This document shows positions 16,285 to 26,285 of a stretch of DNA of 64,000 nt, one piece after another. Position 1 is the first letter of the stretch; the number at the start of each line of letters is the position of its first letter. The notes beneath the pieces were generated by a model. It saw only the letters and a program-made list of their open reading frames with translations, made no database searches and was not told the origin of the DNA. The position numbers and the translations under genes were made by a program. This DNA is from Sphingomonas lenta. GTDB lineage: Bacteria > Pseudomonadota > Alphaproteobacteria > Sphingomonadales > Sphingomonadaceae. The stretch covers positions 496,001 through 560,000 of the forward strand of contig NZ_NSLI01000003.1 of assembly GCF_002288825.1 (NCBI RefSeq). Reading direction: 5' to 3'.

Positions 16285-17049
16285 ATGAACGCCCTTTTCA
16301 CTTCGGAGCGCGTCGACGCCGCGCGCTCGGCCGCTACCCTGTTCTTCGCCGCCGCCCAGCCGATCGCGGGCCAGGCCGCGCGCCTGACGGGAAGGGGCGA
16401 GCCCATCGAGGAGCAGTCCGCCAAGGCGCAGAGTCCCGTCACCCCCGCCGACGGCGCGTTCGTCATCTGGGCGCCGCTGTTCGCGGCGAGCCTCAACTAC
16501 GCCGCGCGCGCGGTGGCCCGGTCCGACGACCCGCTGATCCGCCGCACGGGCTGGCTCACCGCCGCGGCCTATGCCGGCGACACGGCGTGGGAGCTGTGGG
16601 CGCAGTACCGCAACGTCGGCTGGCGAAGCGTCGCCATCATCGCCGCGACCGCCGGGGCGGCGAACGCGGCGATGCTCACCGCCGCTCGCGCCGAGGAGGA
16701 CGAGCCGAGCCGCGACCTCGTGCTCAACTCGGTCGCGCCGCTCGCGGGCTGGCTCACCGTCGCCACCGCCGCCAATCTCGGCGGCGCGCGGATCGCGGAG
16801 GGCGGTCCCGCCGACCGCCCGGCGCAGACGCGCGTGGGGGTGGCGCTGACCGCTGCGGCCGCCACCGCCGCGTCCGTGCTCAGCTACGCCAGCCGCGGGA
16901 ACCCGTTCTATGCCGGAGCGGCGGCTTGGGGGCTGGGCGGCGTCGCGGTGCGCAACCTGCGCGAGCGGAACGGCCCGGTGCTCGTCGCCGCGCTTGCCGG
17001 GCTGGCCGCGGCCGCGGGTGCGACGTTCGCCGCGCGGCGGAGGGCTTAA
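16285..17049 (+). CDS. multi-pass membrane protein, TspO/tryptophan-rich sensory protein-like
   Basis: This 254-aa protein is alanine rich with six or more predicted membrane helices. The segment TPADGAFVIWAPLF near residues 55-68 and the following WLTAAAYAGDTAWELWAQY resemble proteins annotated as tryptophan-rich sensory (TspO/MBR-like). The match is by eye and partial. ATG 16285 is preferred because upstream in-frame sequence overlaps the lipoprotein gene and is hydrophilic. It lies between the lipoprotein gene and the acyl-CoA dehydrogenase gene on the same strand. Confidence 0.65.
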   Translation: MNALFTSERVDAARSAATLFFAAAQPIAGQAARLTGRGEPIEEQSAKAQSPVTPADGAFVIWAPLFAASLNYAARAVARSDDPLIRRTGWLTAAAYAGDTAWELWAQYRNVGWRSVAIIAATAGAANAAMLTAARAEEDEPSRDLVLNSVAPLAGWLTVATAANLGGARIAEGGPADRPAQTRVGVALTAAAATAASVLSYASRGNPFYAGAAAWGLGGVAVRNLRERNGPVLVAALAGLAAAAGATFAARRRA

Positions 17050-17080
17050 CAGCGTCGTTCAATCCGCTAGAGCGGCCCGC

Positions 17081-18223
17081 ATGACTCAATTCGACCTCAC
17101 CGACGAGCAGCGCGAGATCCAGGAGCTCGCGCGCCGCTTCACCGCCGACCGCTTGACCCCCAACGCCGCGCACTGGGACGAGCACCACATCTTCCCGCGT
17201 GACGTGATCAAGGAGGCCGCCGAACTCGGCTTCGCGGCGATCTACGTCTCCGAGGAGTCGGGCGGCATCAACCTCGGCCGCCTCGAGGCCGCGCTCATCT
17301 TTGAAGCGATGAGCTACGGCGACCCGTCCACCAGCGCCTTCATTTCCATCCACAACATGGCGACGTGGATGATCGACCGCTTCGGCTCGAAGACGGTTAA
17401 GGACAAGTACCTGCCGAGCCTGGTCACGATGGACCAGCTCGCGAGCTATGCGCTAACCGAGCCCGGCTCGGGCTCCGACGCGTCCGCGCTCAAGACGCGC
17501 GCGGTGCGCGACGGCGACCACTACGTCATCACCGGCTCCAAGCAGTTCATCTCCGGCGGCGGCGAGAATGAGGTCTACGTCACCATGGTCCGCACCGGCG
17601 CGGAGGGACCCAAGGGCATCTCCTGCCTGGTGATCGAGCGCGACATGCCGGGCGTCAGCTTCGGCGCCAACGAGCGCAAGCTCGGCTGGCACAGCCAACC
17701 GACGCGCCAGTTCATCCTCGACAATGTCCGCGTGCCCGCCGAGAACCTGGTGGGCGGCGAGGGCGAGGGCTTCCGCATCGCGATGATGGGCCTGGACGGC
17801 GGCCGCCTCAACATCGGCGCGTGCTCGCTGGGCGGCGCGCAGCGCTGCCTGGACGAGGCGATCGCCTACACCAAGGACCGGCAGCAGTTCGGCAAGCCCA
17901 TCGCCGACTTCCAGAACACGCAGTTCACGCTCGCCGATATGGAGACCGAGCTCCAGGCCGCGCGCCAGCTGCTTTATACGGCGGCTGCCAAGGTCACCGA
18001 CAATGCGCCGGACAAGTCGAAGTTCGCCGCCATGGCCAAGCGCTTCGCCACCGACGTGGGCAGTCAGGTGGTCGACCGCGCGCTCCAGCTCCACGGCGGC
18101 TACGGCTATCTCCAGGATTACCCGATCGAGCGCTTCTGGCGGGACTTGCGCGTCCACTCGATCCTGGAGGGCACCAACCAGGTCATGCGCATGATCGTCG
18201 GCCGCGAGCTGACGCGGCAATGA
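17081..18223 (+). CDS. acyl-CoA dehydrogenase, probably isobutyryl-CoA dehydrogenase
   Basis: This 380-aa flavoprotein has the acyl-CoA dehydrogenase layout: N-terminal helical domain, central beta domain with YALTEPGSGSDASA, and C-terminal helical domain with DRQQFGKPI and LHGGYGYL. The likely catalytic base is the Glu in LEGTNQVMRM near residue 364. The operon holds the next valine enzymes, so isobutyryl-CoA to methacrylyl-CoA is the most likely reaction; short branched-chain substrates in general cannot be excluded. Its TGA overlaps the phaC ATG (ATGA). Confidence 0.9.
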   Translation: MTQFDLTDEQREIQELARRFTADRLTPNAAHWDEHHIFPRDVIKEAAELGFAAIYVSEESGGINLGRLEAALIFEAMSYGDPSTSAFISIHNMATWMIDRFGSKTVKDKYLPSLVTMDQLASYALTEPGSGSDASALKTRAVRDGDHYVITGSKQFISGGGENEVYVTMVRTGAEGPKGISCLVIERDMPGVSFGANERKLGWHSQPTRQFILDNVRVPAENLVGGEGEGFRIAMMGLDGGRLNIGACSLGGAQRCLDEAIAYTKDRQQFGKPIADFQNTQFTLADMETELQAARQLLYTAAAKVTDNAPDKSKFAAMAKRFATDVGSQVVDRALQLHGGYGYLQDYPIERFWRDLRVHSILEGTNQVMRMIVGRELTRQ

Positions 18224-19938
18224 CTCCGGAAGTGAAGACCGCCGGCGACGGCTGGGCGCGCGCGACGACCGCGATGGGCGAGGCCATGACCAGAGCGCTC
18301 GCCAAGCCCGTCGGGATAGGCGCCACCCGCGCCTACGACCCGCTCGCCATCGCGAGCGCCATGGCCGAGTTCGGCGCGAGCTACACGCCCGCCAAGCTGT
18401 TCGATCTGCAGATGGACGCCGCCAAGCAATGGGGCGAGTTCTGGCGCAACGCGTTCGCACCTAACGATGCGCCGCGCGAGCGCCCGCGCGACCGGCGGTT
18501 CAGCGCGCCCGAGTGGGAGAGCGATCCCTGGTTCCGCGGTATCCGCGATGCGTACCTGCTCGCCTCCGCGCAGTTGAAGCGGCTGGTGCAGCAGGGTGAG
18601 GGCGATCCCAAGGGCAAGGCCATGGTCGGCTTCCTGCTCGACCAGTGGGTCAACGCGCTGTCGCCCGCCAACTTCCCGCATCTAAACCCGCAAGTGATCG
18701 AGCGTACGGTCGCGACCGGCGGCGCGAACCTTGCGCACGGCTTCGCCAACCTCTTGGAGGATGTCGCCAGCGGCCGCGGGCTCGTCACGCGCCGCACCGA
18801 TCCGGATGCGTTCCGCAAAGGCGAGACGATCGCTGCGACACCCGGCCAGGTCGTCTTTCAGAACGAGCTGTTCCAGCTCGTCCAGTACACGCCCACGACC
18901 GCGGACGTCGCTGCCGAGCCGCTGCTCTACGTGCCGCCGCTCGTGAACCGCTTCTACATGATCGACCTGGTACCCAAGTCGAGCCTGGTGAAGTGGCTCG
19001 TCGACCAGGGCCGCACCGTATTCGTCATCTCCTGGGTCAATCCGACCGATGCGCATCGCGGCAAGGGCGTCGAGGATTACGTGCTCGACGGCATTGTCGC
19101 CGCGCTGGCCGTCGTGCGCGAGCGTACGGGGGCCAAGCCCGACCTGTTTGCCTTCTGCCTCGGCGGCACGCTCGTCGCGATCGCGCTCGCCTGGCTGGCG
19201 GCGCAGGGGCGGGGCGGCGAGGTCAATTCGGCGACGCTGATCGGCTCCATGGTCGACTTCGCCGACATGCGCGACTGGTCGGCCTTCGTGCACGAAGCGC
19301 ATCTGGACGCGCTCGACGACCACTTGGCGGCGCAGGGCTATATCGACTCAGTCGAGCTGCAACGGCTGTTCGCGGCGATGCGCGCGAACGACCTGATCTG
19401 GTCGTCGGTGGTGAGCCACTATCTGCTCGACGCGCCCGCGCCGCCCTCTGACCTGCTCTATTGGTTCGAGGACGGCGCGCGCATCCCGGCGGCGTTCCTC
19501 ACATCGTATAATCGCAAGCTCCTGTTCGAGAACGCGCTGACCAAGCCCGCCGGGTTCGAGGTCCGGGGCCAGCCGATCGACTTGGCGGCGATCGAGACGC
19601 CGATCCTCTCGATCGCGCTCAAGGACGACCACGTCTCGGCGTGGAGCGCGGTGTACGACGGCGCGAAGCTGCTCCGCGCCGAGTTCCTGCTCGGCGGCTC
19701 GGGCCACAACGCCGGCGTCATCAACCCGCCGGCCGCGAACAAGCATGGCTTCTGGACCAACGACGCGCGGCCCGACACCGCCAAGGAGTGGCTGGAGACC
19801 GCGACCCGCAACGAGGGCTCGTGGTGGCCCTGGTGGGACGCGTGGCTCTCCGCCAAGGGCGGCGGCGAGCGCGTGCCTGCGCGCGAAATCACCGACGGCA
19901 TCGAACCCGCGCCCGGCTCCTACGCTAAGGCGTCGTGA
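18220..19938 (+). CDS. phaC: class I poly(3-hydroxyalkanoate) synthase
   Basis: This 572-aa PHA synthase polymerises hydroxyacyl-CoA into storage polyester. The N-terminal about 200 residues are the PhaC_N domain (GNDPRF-type region replaced by APEWESDPWF), followed by an alpha/beta hydrolase fold with the nucleophile Cys313 in FCLGGT, an Asp in the DDHVS segment and the final His in GSGHNAGV. The start at 18220 overlaps the upstream stop. No phaA, phaB or phasin gene adjoins it. Placement inside a valine operon is unusual and suggests that methacrylyl- or propionyl-CoA derived units could feed the polymer. Confidence 0.92.
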   Translation: MTPEVKTAGDGWARATTAMGEAMTRALAKPVGIGATRAYDPLAIASAMAEFGASYTPAKLFDLQMDAAKQWGEFWRNAFAPNDAPRERPRDRRFSAPEWESDPWFRGIRDAYLLASAQLKRLVQQGEGDPKGKAMVGFLLDQWVNALSPANFPHLNPQVIERTVATGGANLAHGFANLLEDVASGRGLVTRRTDPDAFRKGETIAATPGQVVFQNELFQLVQYTPTTADVAAEPLLYVPPLVNRFYMIDLVPKSSLVKWLVDQGRTVFVISWVNPTDAHRGKGVEDYVLDGIVAALAVVRERTGAKPDLFAFCLGGTLVAIALAWLAAQGRGGEVNSATLIGSMVDFADMRDWSAFVHEAHLDALDDHLAAQGYIDSVELQRLFAAMRANDLIWSSVVSHYLLDAPAPPSDLLYWFEDGARIPAAFLTSYNRKLLFENALTKPAGFEVRGQPIDLAAIETPILSIALKDDHVSAWSAVYDGAKLLRAEFLLGGSGHNAGVINPPAANKHGFWTNDARPDTAKEWLETATRNEGSWWPWWDAWLSAKGGGERVPAREITDGIEPAPGSYAKAS

Positions 19939-20972
19939 TGACCGTTATGTCTGACACGATCCGCGCTTACCGCGACGGCGCCGCCGGCCGCCTCCGTTTA
20001 AATCGCCCCAAGGCGCTCCACGCGCTCGACCTATCGATGGTCGACGGCATGACGCGCGCGCTGCTCGACTGGCGCGAGGACCCGGAGGTCCGCATCGTCC
20101 TGATCGACCATGCCGAGGGACGCGGCTTCTGCGCGGGTGGCGACGTGGTCACCATCGCCAACGCGGTCGCGGACGATGAGGCGGCGGCGCGGCGTTTCTT
20201 CTTCCAGGAGTACCGGCTTAACCACCTCATGTACACCTACCCTAAACCCGGGGTGGCGTTCATGGACGGGGTGACGATGGGCGGCGGCGTCGGCATCTCC
20301 TGCCCGTGCCGCTACCGCGTCGCGACCGAACGCACGGTGTTCGCGATGCCGGAGACGACGATCGGCATCTTCCCCGACGTCGGCGGCGGCCGCTACCTGT
20401 CGCGCCTGCGCGGACGGCTGGCGCAGTACCTCGCGCTGACCGGCGCGCGGCTCAGCGGCGCGGAGTGCAAGGCGCTCCGGTTGGCGACGCACTACATCCC
20501 CTCCGACCGGCTCGACGAGGCCAAGGAGCGCATCGCCGCCGATCCTTTCCGTGCGGAAGCGATTCTGGATGAGTGTTCTGATTTGATCGCGCCCGAAGCG
20601 CCGATCCTGAAGCGTCTCCAGCTGATCGACCGCTGCTTCGCCGCCGACGATTTGGAGAGCATCCTCGCCTGCCTGGACGCCGAGGAGGACCCCTGGGCGG
20701 CCGAAACGGCGGCCACCATCCGCGCCAAATCCCCCACCGCCTGCGCCGTGTCGCTCCGCATGCTCATCGAGAGCCCCAAGCAGCCGCACTTCGTTGACGA
20801 GATGCGCATGGAATACGGGCTGATGGTCCGGATGATTTCGTTCCCGGATTTTCGGGAAGGTGTTCGCGCTTTGCTGATCGACAAGGACGGTGCGCCGGAC
20901 TGGCAACCTCCCGCCGACCCTGACCGCTTCTTCGAACCATTGCCGCCCGAGCAGGCCTGGAGCCCCTTATGA
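19938..20972 (+). CDS. 3-hydroxyisobutyryl-CoA hydrolase (crotonase superfamily)
   Basis: This 344-aa crotonase-fold protein has the length and C-terminal extension typical of HIBCH, unlike the 258-aa hydratase that follows. The oxyanion segments are [10 protein letters not shown] and MGGGVGIS, and the catalytic Glu lies in [15 protein letters not shown], a stretch diagnostic for HIBCH. It releases 3-hydroxyisobutyrate from its CoA ester in valine catabolism. ATG 19938 overlaps the phaC stop by 1 nt (TGATG); a GTG three nt earlier is also in frame. Confidence 0.9.
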   Translation: MTVMSDTIRAYRDGAAGRLRLNRPKALHALDLSMVDGMTRALLDWREDPEVRIVLIDHAEGRGFCAGGDVVTIANAVADDEAAARRFFFQEYRLNHLMYTYPKPGVAFMDGVTMGGGVGISCPCRYRVATERTVFAMPETTIGIFPDVGGGRYLSRLRGRLAQYLALTGARLSGAECKALRLATHYIPSDRLDEAKERIAADPFRAEAILDECSDLIAPEAPILKRLQLIDRCFAADDLESILACLDAEEDPWAAETAATIRAKSPTACAVSLRMLIESPKQPHFVDEMRMEYGLMVRMISFPDFREGVRALLIDKDGAPDWQPPADPDRFFEPLPPEQAWSPL

Positions 20973-21745
20973 CATCGTACGAAACTCTCCTCGTCGAGAA
21001 CCGCGGCCCCGTGACGCTCGTTACGCTGAACCGCCCCCAGGCACTCAACGCGCTGAACAGCCAGGTCTTGTCCGAGCTGCTGGAGGTGACCCGCGCGTTC
21101 GACGTTGACGCATCCCAGGGCTGCATGGTGGTTACCGGCTCCGGAAAAGCCTTCGCGGCCGGAGCGGACATCAAGGAGATGCAGGCGCAAGGGTTTGCCG
21201 ACATGTACGGCCACGACTTCTTCGCGGGCTGGGATCAGTTCACGCGTACGCGCAAGCCGATCATCGCCGCGGTGGCCGGCTACGCGCTGGGCGGCGGGTG
21301 CGAGCTGGCGATGATGTGCGACTTCATCCTCGCCGCCGACACCGCCCGGTTCGGCCAGCCGGAGGTCAAGCTCGCCGTCAGCCCCGGCATGGGCGGCTCG
21401 CAGCGCCTGACGCGCGCCGTGGGCAAGGCCAAGGCGATGGAGATGTGCCTCACCGGCCGCATGATGGACGCCGCCGAAGCCGAGCGCGCCGGCCTCGTCA
21501 GCCGCGTCGTCCCCGCGGCCGAGCTGATCGAGGAGGCGGTCAAGACCGCGACCGCCATCGCCGGCATGGCCCCGCTCGCGGTGCTCGCCAATAAGGAGAT
21601 GGTCAACGCCGCCTTTGAGACGGGCCTCCAGCAAGGCGTCCAGTTCGAGCGCCGCCTGTTCCACGGCCTGTTCGGTACCGAGGACCAGAAGGAGGGCATG
21701 GCCGCGTTCGTGGAAAAGCGTCCCGGTCAGTGGAAGGGCAAGTGA
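20969..21745 (+). CDS. enoyl-CoA hydratase
   Basis: This 258-aa crotonase has the oxyanion-hole motifs [11 protein letters not shown] and [11 protein letters not shown], and the two catalytic glutamates of enoyl-CoA hydratase in the CELAM and QPEVKL regions. It would hydrate methacrylyl-CoA to 3-hydroxyisobutyryl-CoA here, and could also serve general beta-oxidation. Its ATG overlaps the upstream stop, and its stop overlaps the mmsB start by 1 nt. Confidence 0.9.
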   Translation: MTSYETLLVENRGPVTLVTLNRPQALNALNSQVLSELLEVTRAFDVDASQGCMVVTGSGKAFAAGADIKEMQAQGFADMYGHDFFAGWDQFTRTRKPIIAAVAGYALGGGCELAMMCDFILAADTARFGQPEVKLAVSPGMGGSQRLTRAVGKAKAMEMCLTGRMMDAAEAERAGLVSRVVPAAELIEEAVKTATAIAGMAPLAVLANKEMVNAAFETGLQQGVQFERRLFHGLFGTEDQKEGMAAFVEKRPGQWKGK

Positions 21746-22620
21746 TGGCGCGCGTCGCATTCATCGGCTTAGGCAATATGGGCGGCGGCATGGCCGCGAA
21801 CCTGGCGAAGAAGGGCCACGACGTCCGGGCGTTCGACCTGTCGGCGGACGCGCTCACGCGCGCGGAGGCGGCGGGCTGCCTTCCCGCCGAGAGTGGCCAG
21901 GCGGCGGTCGAGGGCGCGGAGGCGGTGATCACCATGCTGCCCGCCGGGAGCCATGTGGAGGCCGTGTACGACGACCTGGTCGGCCGCGTGGCGGCGACCG
22001 CGATCCTGATCGACTGCTCCACGATCGACGTCGACACCGTCAAGCGCGTTGCCGAGCGCGCCCGCGAGCGGGGTTTGCAAGCGGTCGACGCACCCGTCTC
22101 CGGCGGCATCGCCGCCGCGAACGCGGGCACGCTCACCTTCATGGTCGGCGGCTCGGACGAGGCGTTCGAGCGCGCCGAGTCGTATCTCGCCGACATGGGC
22201 AAGGCGGTGATCCACGCCGGCGGTAACGGCGCGGGCCAGGCGGCGAAGATCTGCAACAACATGCTGCTCGGCGCGGAGATGGTCGCGACCTGCGAAGCGT
22301 TCCTCTTGGCCCAGAAGCTCGGGCTCGACCCGCAGCGCTTCTACGACATCGCCAGCGTCAGCTCCGGCCAGAGCTGGTCGATGACGAGCTACTGCCCCGT
22401 CCCCGGCGTCGGGCCCGAGACGCCCGCCGACCGCGGCTATCAGGGCGGCTTCGCGGCGGCGCTGATGCTGAAGGACCTGCGCCTCGCGATGGAGGCGGCG
22501 AAGAGCGCGGGCGCGGACACGCCGATGGGCGCGCGCGCGGCCGAGCTGTACGAGCGCTACGTGGAGGCGGGCGAAGGCGGCTCCGACTTCTCCGGCATCA
22601 TCCGGATGCTCGGACGCTAA
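21745..22620 (+). CDS. mmsB: 3-hydroxyisobutyrate dehydrogenase
   Basis: This 291-aa NAD-dependent beta-hydroxyacid dehydrogenase oxidises 3-hydroxyisobutyrate to methylmalonate semialdehyde, the substrate of mmsA in the same operon. It has the N-terminal GLGNMGGGMA nucleotide loop, the substrate motif DAPVSGGIAAANAGTL and the catalytic Lys in GAGQAAKICNN. The start at 21745 shares one base with the upstream stop. It is the last gene of the operon, and only 9 nt separate it from the next convergent gene. Confidence 0.93.
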   Translation: MARVAFIGLGNMGGGMAANLAKKGHDVRAFDLSADALTRAEAAGCLPAESGQAAVEGAEAVITMLPAGSHVEAVYDDLVGRVAATAILIDCSTIDVDTVKRVAERARERGLQAVDAPVSGGIAAANAGTLTFMVGGSDEAFERAESYLADMGKAVIHAGGNGAGQAAKICNNMLLGAEMVATCEAFLLAQKLGLDPQRFYDIASVSSGQSWSMTSYCPVPGVGPETPADRGYQGGFAAALMLKDLRLAMEAAKSAGADTPMGARAAELYERYVEAGEGGSDFSGIIRMLGR

Positions 22621-22629
22621 GGCTAGCGG

Positions 22630-22947
22630 TCAGAAGGCGAACCGTTCCAGCTGCTGCTCCGAGATCAGGCGGTCATACTCGCCCCTGAGCGCGGCGAGCT
22701 CGGCGCGCACGGCCTCGATCTCCGGTAGTGGCACCCAGAAGCGGACGCCGTCGAGCGGCGCGTCGAACTCGTCGTCGTCGGGCGCGGGCTCCCGCGCGAG
22801 CGTCGCAAGCAGCTCCGCGATTCGCCGGAAGTGCTCGATGGTGAGCGCGACCTGCGACTCCGGGTCGCGATCCTGCGTCGCGGACAGCATCCTCTCCGCC
22901 TCGGACAAAGCTTGGCTGCGGGCTTGCTGGATTTCGGACGGCGACAT
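22630..22947 (-). CDS. small helical protein of unknown function
   Basis: This 105-aa protein is acidic and mostly helical by composition, with heptad-like stretches at both ends and a proline-containing middle (DAPLDGVRFWVPLPEIEA). AGGAG precedes its ATG at 22947. No domain is recognised. It is transcribed in the same direction as the phosphatase and helicase genes that lie upstream of it, about 75 nt away, and converges on mmsB. Confidence 0.65.
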   Translation of the reverse strand: MSPSEIQQARSQALSEAERMLSATQDRDPESQVALTIEHFRRIAELLATLAREPAPDDDEFDAPLDGVRFWVPLPEIEAVRAELAALRGEYDRLISEQQLERFAF

Positions 22948-23022
22948 GCGGGGCCAACTCCTGCGGGAACCATCGCGCTACCACGCCGTGGTTAACCGGG
23001 CGTAAGCGGCGTCCGCGCGCGG

Positions 23023-23568
23023 TCAGGTCCCGACCGCGTCCGGCCCCAACGCCGGGTCGAGATCGCGCGGGCGCACGAAGCGCGTCAGCGTCGCGCCGCC
23101 CGGCCTGACCGCCGCCCAGTCGCTCGCGTCGAACCGCATCTCCGCGACGCTCGCGGTCGGGTACTTCTCCTCCACCGCGTCGCGCAGCCCTTCCGTGCCG
23201 TCGGGAACCAGCGCGAGGACCAGATCCTCCAGTCCGGGATTGTGCCCGACCATCAGCACCCGCTCCACCGAGGCAGGCAGGCCCTGTACCACCTCCAGCA
23301 GCGTCGCCGCGCTGGCGAGGTAGATGCGCCGGTCCTCCACCACGTCCGGCAACGGGCCGTAGCCGCTCGCGAACCCGTCCAGCGTCTCGACGACGCGCAC
23401 CGCGGGGGAGGCGATGAGATAGTCGAATGAGACGCCCTGGCCGCGCAGGTGCCGGCCCACCGTCACCGCCGCGCGCCGCCCGCGCGCGTTCAGCGGCCGG
23501 TCGAAGTCGCGGCCCACCGGATCGTCCCAGCTCGACTTGGCGTGGCGCAGCAGCGTCAGCGTCTTCAT
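23023..23568 (-). CDS. SixA-like phosphohistidine phosphatase
   Basis: This 181-aa small histidine phosphatase has the catalytic LRHAKSSW at residues 7-14, typical of the SixA branch, and the second His in VGHNPGLE. SixA proteins remove phosphate from His on phosphotransfer proteins, but many sphingomonad members are uncharacterised. It is coupled to the helicase gene by a 1-nt overlap; no functional link is evident. Confidence 0.85.
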   Translation of the reverse strand: MKTLTLLRHAKSSWDDPVGRDFDRPLNARGRRAAVTVGRHLRGQGVSFDYLIASPAVRVVETLDGFASGYGPLPDVVEDRRIYLASAATLLEVVQGLPASVERVLMVGHNPGLEDLVLALVPDGTEGLRDAVEEKYPTASVAEMRFDASDWAAVRPGGATLTRFVRPRDLDPALGPDAVGT

Positions 23569-26285
23569 CAGGACTCCCCGGTGAGTTCGCCCGCCCCTTG
23601 CCCCATCCCCAAGCCGGATGAAAGCCTCGCCCCGACGCTGGCGACCGCTTCGTCCAACGTCACCCGCCTGACCGCCACGCCCGGCGGGAAGGCGTCGAGC
23701 AGCCGGCTCGGCACCGCCGCCGACAGGAGCACGAAGACGCCGCGGTCGTCCGCCCGCCGGATCAGCCGACCGAACGCCTGGGCGAGCCGCGCGCGCACGA
23801 TGCGGTCGTCATAGGCCGACCCGCCGCCCGCGAGCTTGCGCGCGGCGTGCAGCACGGTCGGCTTGGGCCAGGGCACGCCCTCCATGACGACGAGCCGGAG
23901 CGAGTGGCCGGGCACGTCCACCCCGTCGCGTAGCGCGTCCGTGCCGAGCAGAGAAGCGTGCGGGTCGTCGCGGAAGATGTCGACCAGCGTGCCCGTGTCG
24001 ATCGGGTCGACGTGCTGCGCGTGCAGCGCCAGCCCCTCGCGCGCCAGCCGGTCGGCGATGCGTCCGTGCACCGCCCGCAAGCGCCGGATCGCGGTGAACA
24101 GCCCCAGCGTGCCGCCCTCCGCCGCGACGATCAGCCGCGCATAGGCGTTGGCGAGCGCGGGCAGGTCGCCCCGCTTCACGTCGGTGACGACGAGCACCTG
24201 CGCCTGGTTGGGGTAGTCGAACGGGCTCGCCGCCTCGAAGCGCGTCGGCGCACGGCCGAGGTGCGGCGCGCCGACCCGCGCCTCCGCCGTCTCCCAATCG
24301 CCGCCGCCCGTCAGGGTCGCGGAGGTGACGAGCACGCCGTGCGCGGGCTTGAGCACCGTCTCGGCGAAGGGGCGCGTCGGGTCGAGCCAGTGGCGGTGCA
24401 GCCCCACGTCGAACTCGCGGCCCTCGACGCGATCGACCGACAGCCAGTCGACGAAGTCCGGGTCCGCCGGTCCGCCCACGCGCGCGAGCAGCGCGAGCCA
24501 GCCGCCGACCATCTCCGCGCGCCAGCTTAAGCTAGCGATCGCGCCCTCCACCCTGGCGCGCGCGGGCGCGTCCATCCAGTCGGGCGCCTCCGCCAGCACC
24601 GCCTCCAGCCTGCGCCCCAGCGCCACCATGGGCCGGAGCAGCGCGTCGAGCGCGTGCGCCGCCGGCCCCGCCGCCTCGAGCAGGGCGCCGTCGGGTTCGG
24701 CGAGCTCCGTCTCCAGGCCGTAGCCGGCGTCGTCCCCGCCCTCGGCGCGCGCGAAGGCGAGGCCGCGCACCGCCGCGAGCAGCGCCTCGATGGGGCCGAA
24801 AGGCTGCCCCTCCGCCAGTCGCCCGAGCCAGCCGTCGCCCGCCAGCGCCCGCGCCGCCTCGACGGCGTCGGCGATGGCGCGGCCGCCTTCCTCGTCGTAG
24901 CTCGCCACGTCCGACAGCCTGGCGGCGAGCCCGCGCCGGCGGCCGCGGCCCGTGCTCTCCGGCCCGAGCACCCAGCGGCGGAGCTCGATCGTCTCCGCGC
25001 CCGTCAGGTGGACGGAGAACATCGCGTCGGCGGCGTCGTGGAGGTGGTGGCCCTCGTCGAACACGTAGCGTGTGGGGCGCGTCGCGCTCTCCCGCCCGCG
25101 CGCGGCGTTGACCATGACGAGCGCGTGGTTGGCGATCACCAGGTCCGCCTCGGCCGACGCCCGCGCCGCGCGCTCGATGAAGCAGCGGCGATAGTGCGGG
25201 CAGCCGGCATACACGCACTCGCCGCGCCGGTCGGTCAGCGCCGCTGGGGCGTTGCGGCGGAACAGGGTGGGCAGCCAACCCGGCAGGTCGCCGCCGACCA
25301 TATCGCCGTCCGCCGTGTACGCCGCCCAGCGCGCCACCAGATGCGCCAGCACGGCCGCGCGGCCCTGGAACCCGCCCTGCAGCGCGTCCTCCAGGTTGAG
25401 GAGGCACAGGTAGTTCTCGCGTCCCTTGCGCGTGACGACCCGCGTGCGGCGCACCGCCGGGTCGGGGAAGAGCCGCGCCGTCTCCGCGCCGAGCTGCCGC
25501 TGGAGCGCCTTGGTGAAGGTCGACACCCATACCGCGCCGCCGGCCTTCTCGGCCCAGAGCGAGGCGGGGGCGAGATAGCCCAGCGTCTTGCCGATCCCCG
25601 TTCCCGCCTCGGCGAGCACGAGGTTGGGCGCGTCGCGGCCGGTGCGCGGCGCGAACGCCTGCGCGGCCGCGGCGGCGTAGGCGCGCTGCCCCGGCCGCTG
25701 CTCCGCGCCCCGACCGGTGAGCGTCAGCAGGCGCGCCTCCGCGTCCCCCGGCTCGACCGCGACCGCGCGCGGGGCGGGGCGGGGGGCGGTCTCCTCCCAT
25801 TCGGGCAGCTTGGAGAAGAGCCACTTCTCGTTCGCCTGGGGCCTGGAGACGACGTGGTGGACGAGCGGTCCCCAGGGCCAGCGCAGGCGGAACAGCGACT
25901 GCGCCGCCGTCCACGCGCCCTCGCGCTCGGGCCACTCGCCTTCCGGCGTCGCCAGCAGCCGCTCGGTCGCGGCGAGCAGGAAGGCGGCCACATCGGCGTC
26001 GCTTTCCGGCGCGTCCATGCCGAGCGCCCGCGCCAGCCCGCCCGGCGTCGGCACCGCGAAGCGCGCGGGGTGCATGAAGGCGAACAGCTCGAGCAGGTCG
26101 AGACCCGACAGCTCGGCATAGCCGAGCCGCTGGCCGGTCAGCGGTGCGTTGAGCACGATGACGGGCGTCTCCGCCGCGATCCGGATCGCCTCGCCCCGCG
26201 ACACCTCGCGGGTGGCGCCGCCCTCGGCCACCCAGATGCCGGCGTGGCTCGCGTGCAGCGCAGGGTGGGGCAGGGCGGGGACCAC
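23568..26285 (-). CDS. DinG/XPD-type iron-sulfur ATP-dependent DNA helicase
   Basis: This 905-aa superfamily 2 helicase has Walker A AEAGTGIGKT at 225-234 and Walker B DEGHH at 410-414. Four cysteines (294, 357, 362, 368) are spaced as in the 4Fe-4S domain of XPD/DinG. The C-terminal helicase motifs include LLGTDALRDGVDVPG and AQAFGRLIRR. The N-terminal about 200 residues lack an exonuclease and carry a domain specific to alphaproteobacterial members. The likely role is 5'-3' unwinding in repair or R-loop and quadruplex processing. The start is GTG; no good ribosome binding site is seen. Confidence 0.88.
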   Translation of the reverse strand: MVPALPHPALHASHAGIWVAEGGATREVSRGEAIRIAAETPVIVLNAPLTGQRLGYAELSGLDLLELFAFMHPARFAVPTPGGLARALGMDAPESDADVAAFLLAATERLLATPEGEWPEREGAWTAAQSLFRLRWPWGPLVHHVVSRPQANEKWLFSKLPEWEETAPRPAPRAVAVEPGDAEARLLTLTGRGAEQRPGQRAYAAAAAQAFAPRTGRDAPNLVLAEAGTGIGKTLGYLAPASLWAEKAGGAVWVSTFTKALQRQLGAETARLFPDPAVRRTRVVTRKGRENYLCLLNLEDALQGGFQGRAAVLAHLVARWAAYTADGDMVGGDLPGWLPTLFRRNAPAALTDRRGECVYAGCPHYRRCFIERAARASAEADLVIANHALVMVNAARGRESATRPTRYVFDEGHHLHDAADAMFSVHLTGAETIELRRWVLGPESTGRGRRRGLAARLSDVASYDEEGGRAIADAVEAARALAGDGWLGRLAEGQPFGPIEALLAAVRGLAFARAEGGDDAGYGLETELAEPDGALLEAAGPAAHALDALLRPMVALGRRLEAVLAEAPDWMDAPARARVEGAIASLSWRAEMVGGWLALLARVGGPADPDFVDWLSVDRVEGREFDVGLHRHWLDPTRPFAETVLKPAHGVLVTSATLTGGGDWETAEARVGAPHLGRAPTRFEAASPFDYPNQAQVLVVTDVKRGDLPALANAYARLIVAAEGGTLGLFTAIRRLRAVHGRIADRLAREGLALHAQHVDPIDTGTLVDIFRDDPHASLLGTDALRDGVDVPGHSLRLVVMEGVPWPKPTVLHAARKLAGGGSAYDDRIVRARLAQAFGRLIRRADDRGVFVLLSAAVPSRLLDAFPPGVAVRRVTLDEAVASVGARLSSGLGMGQGAGELTGES

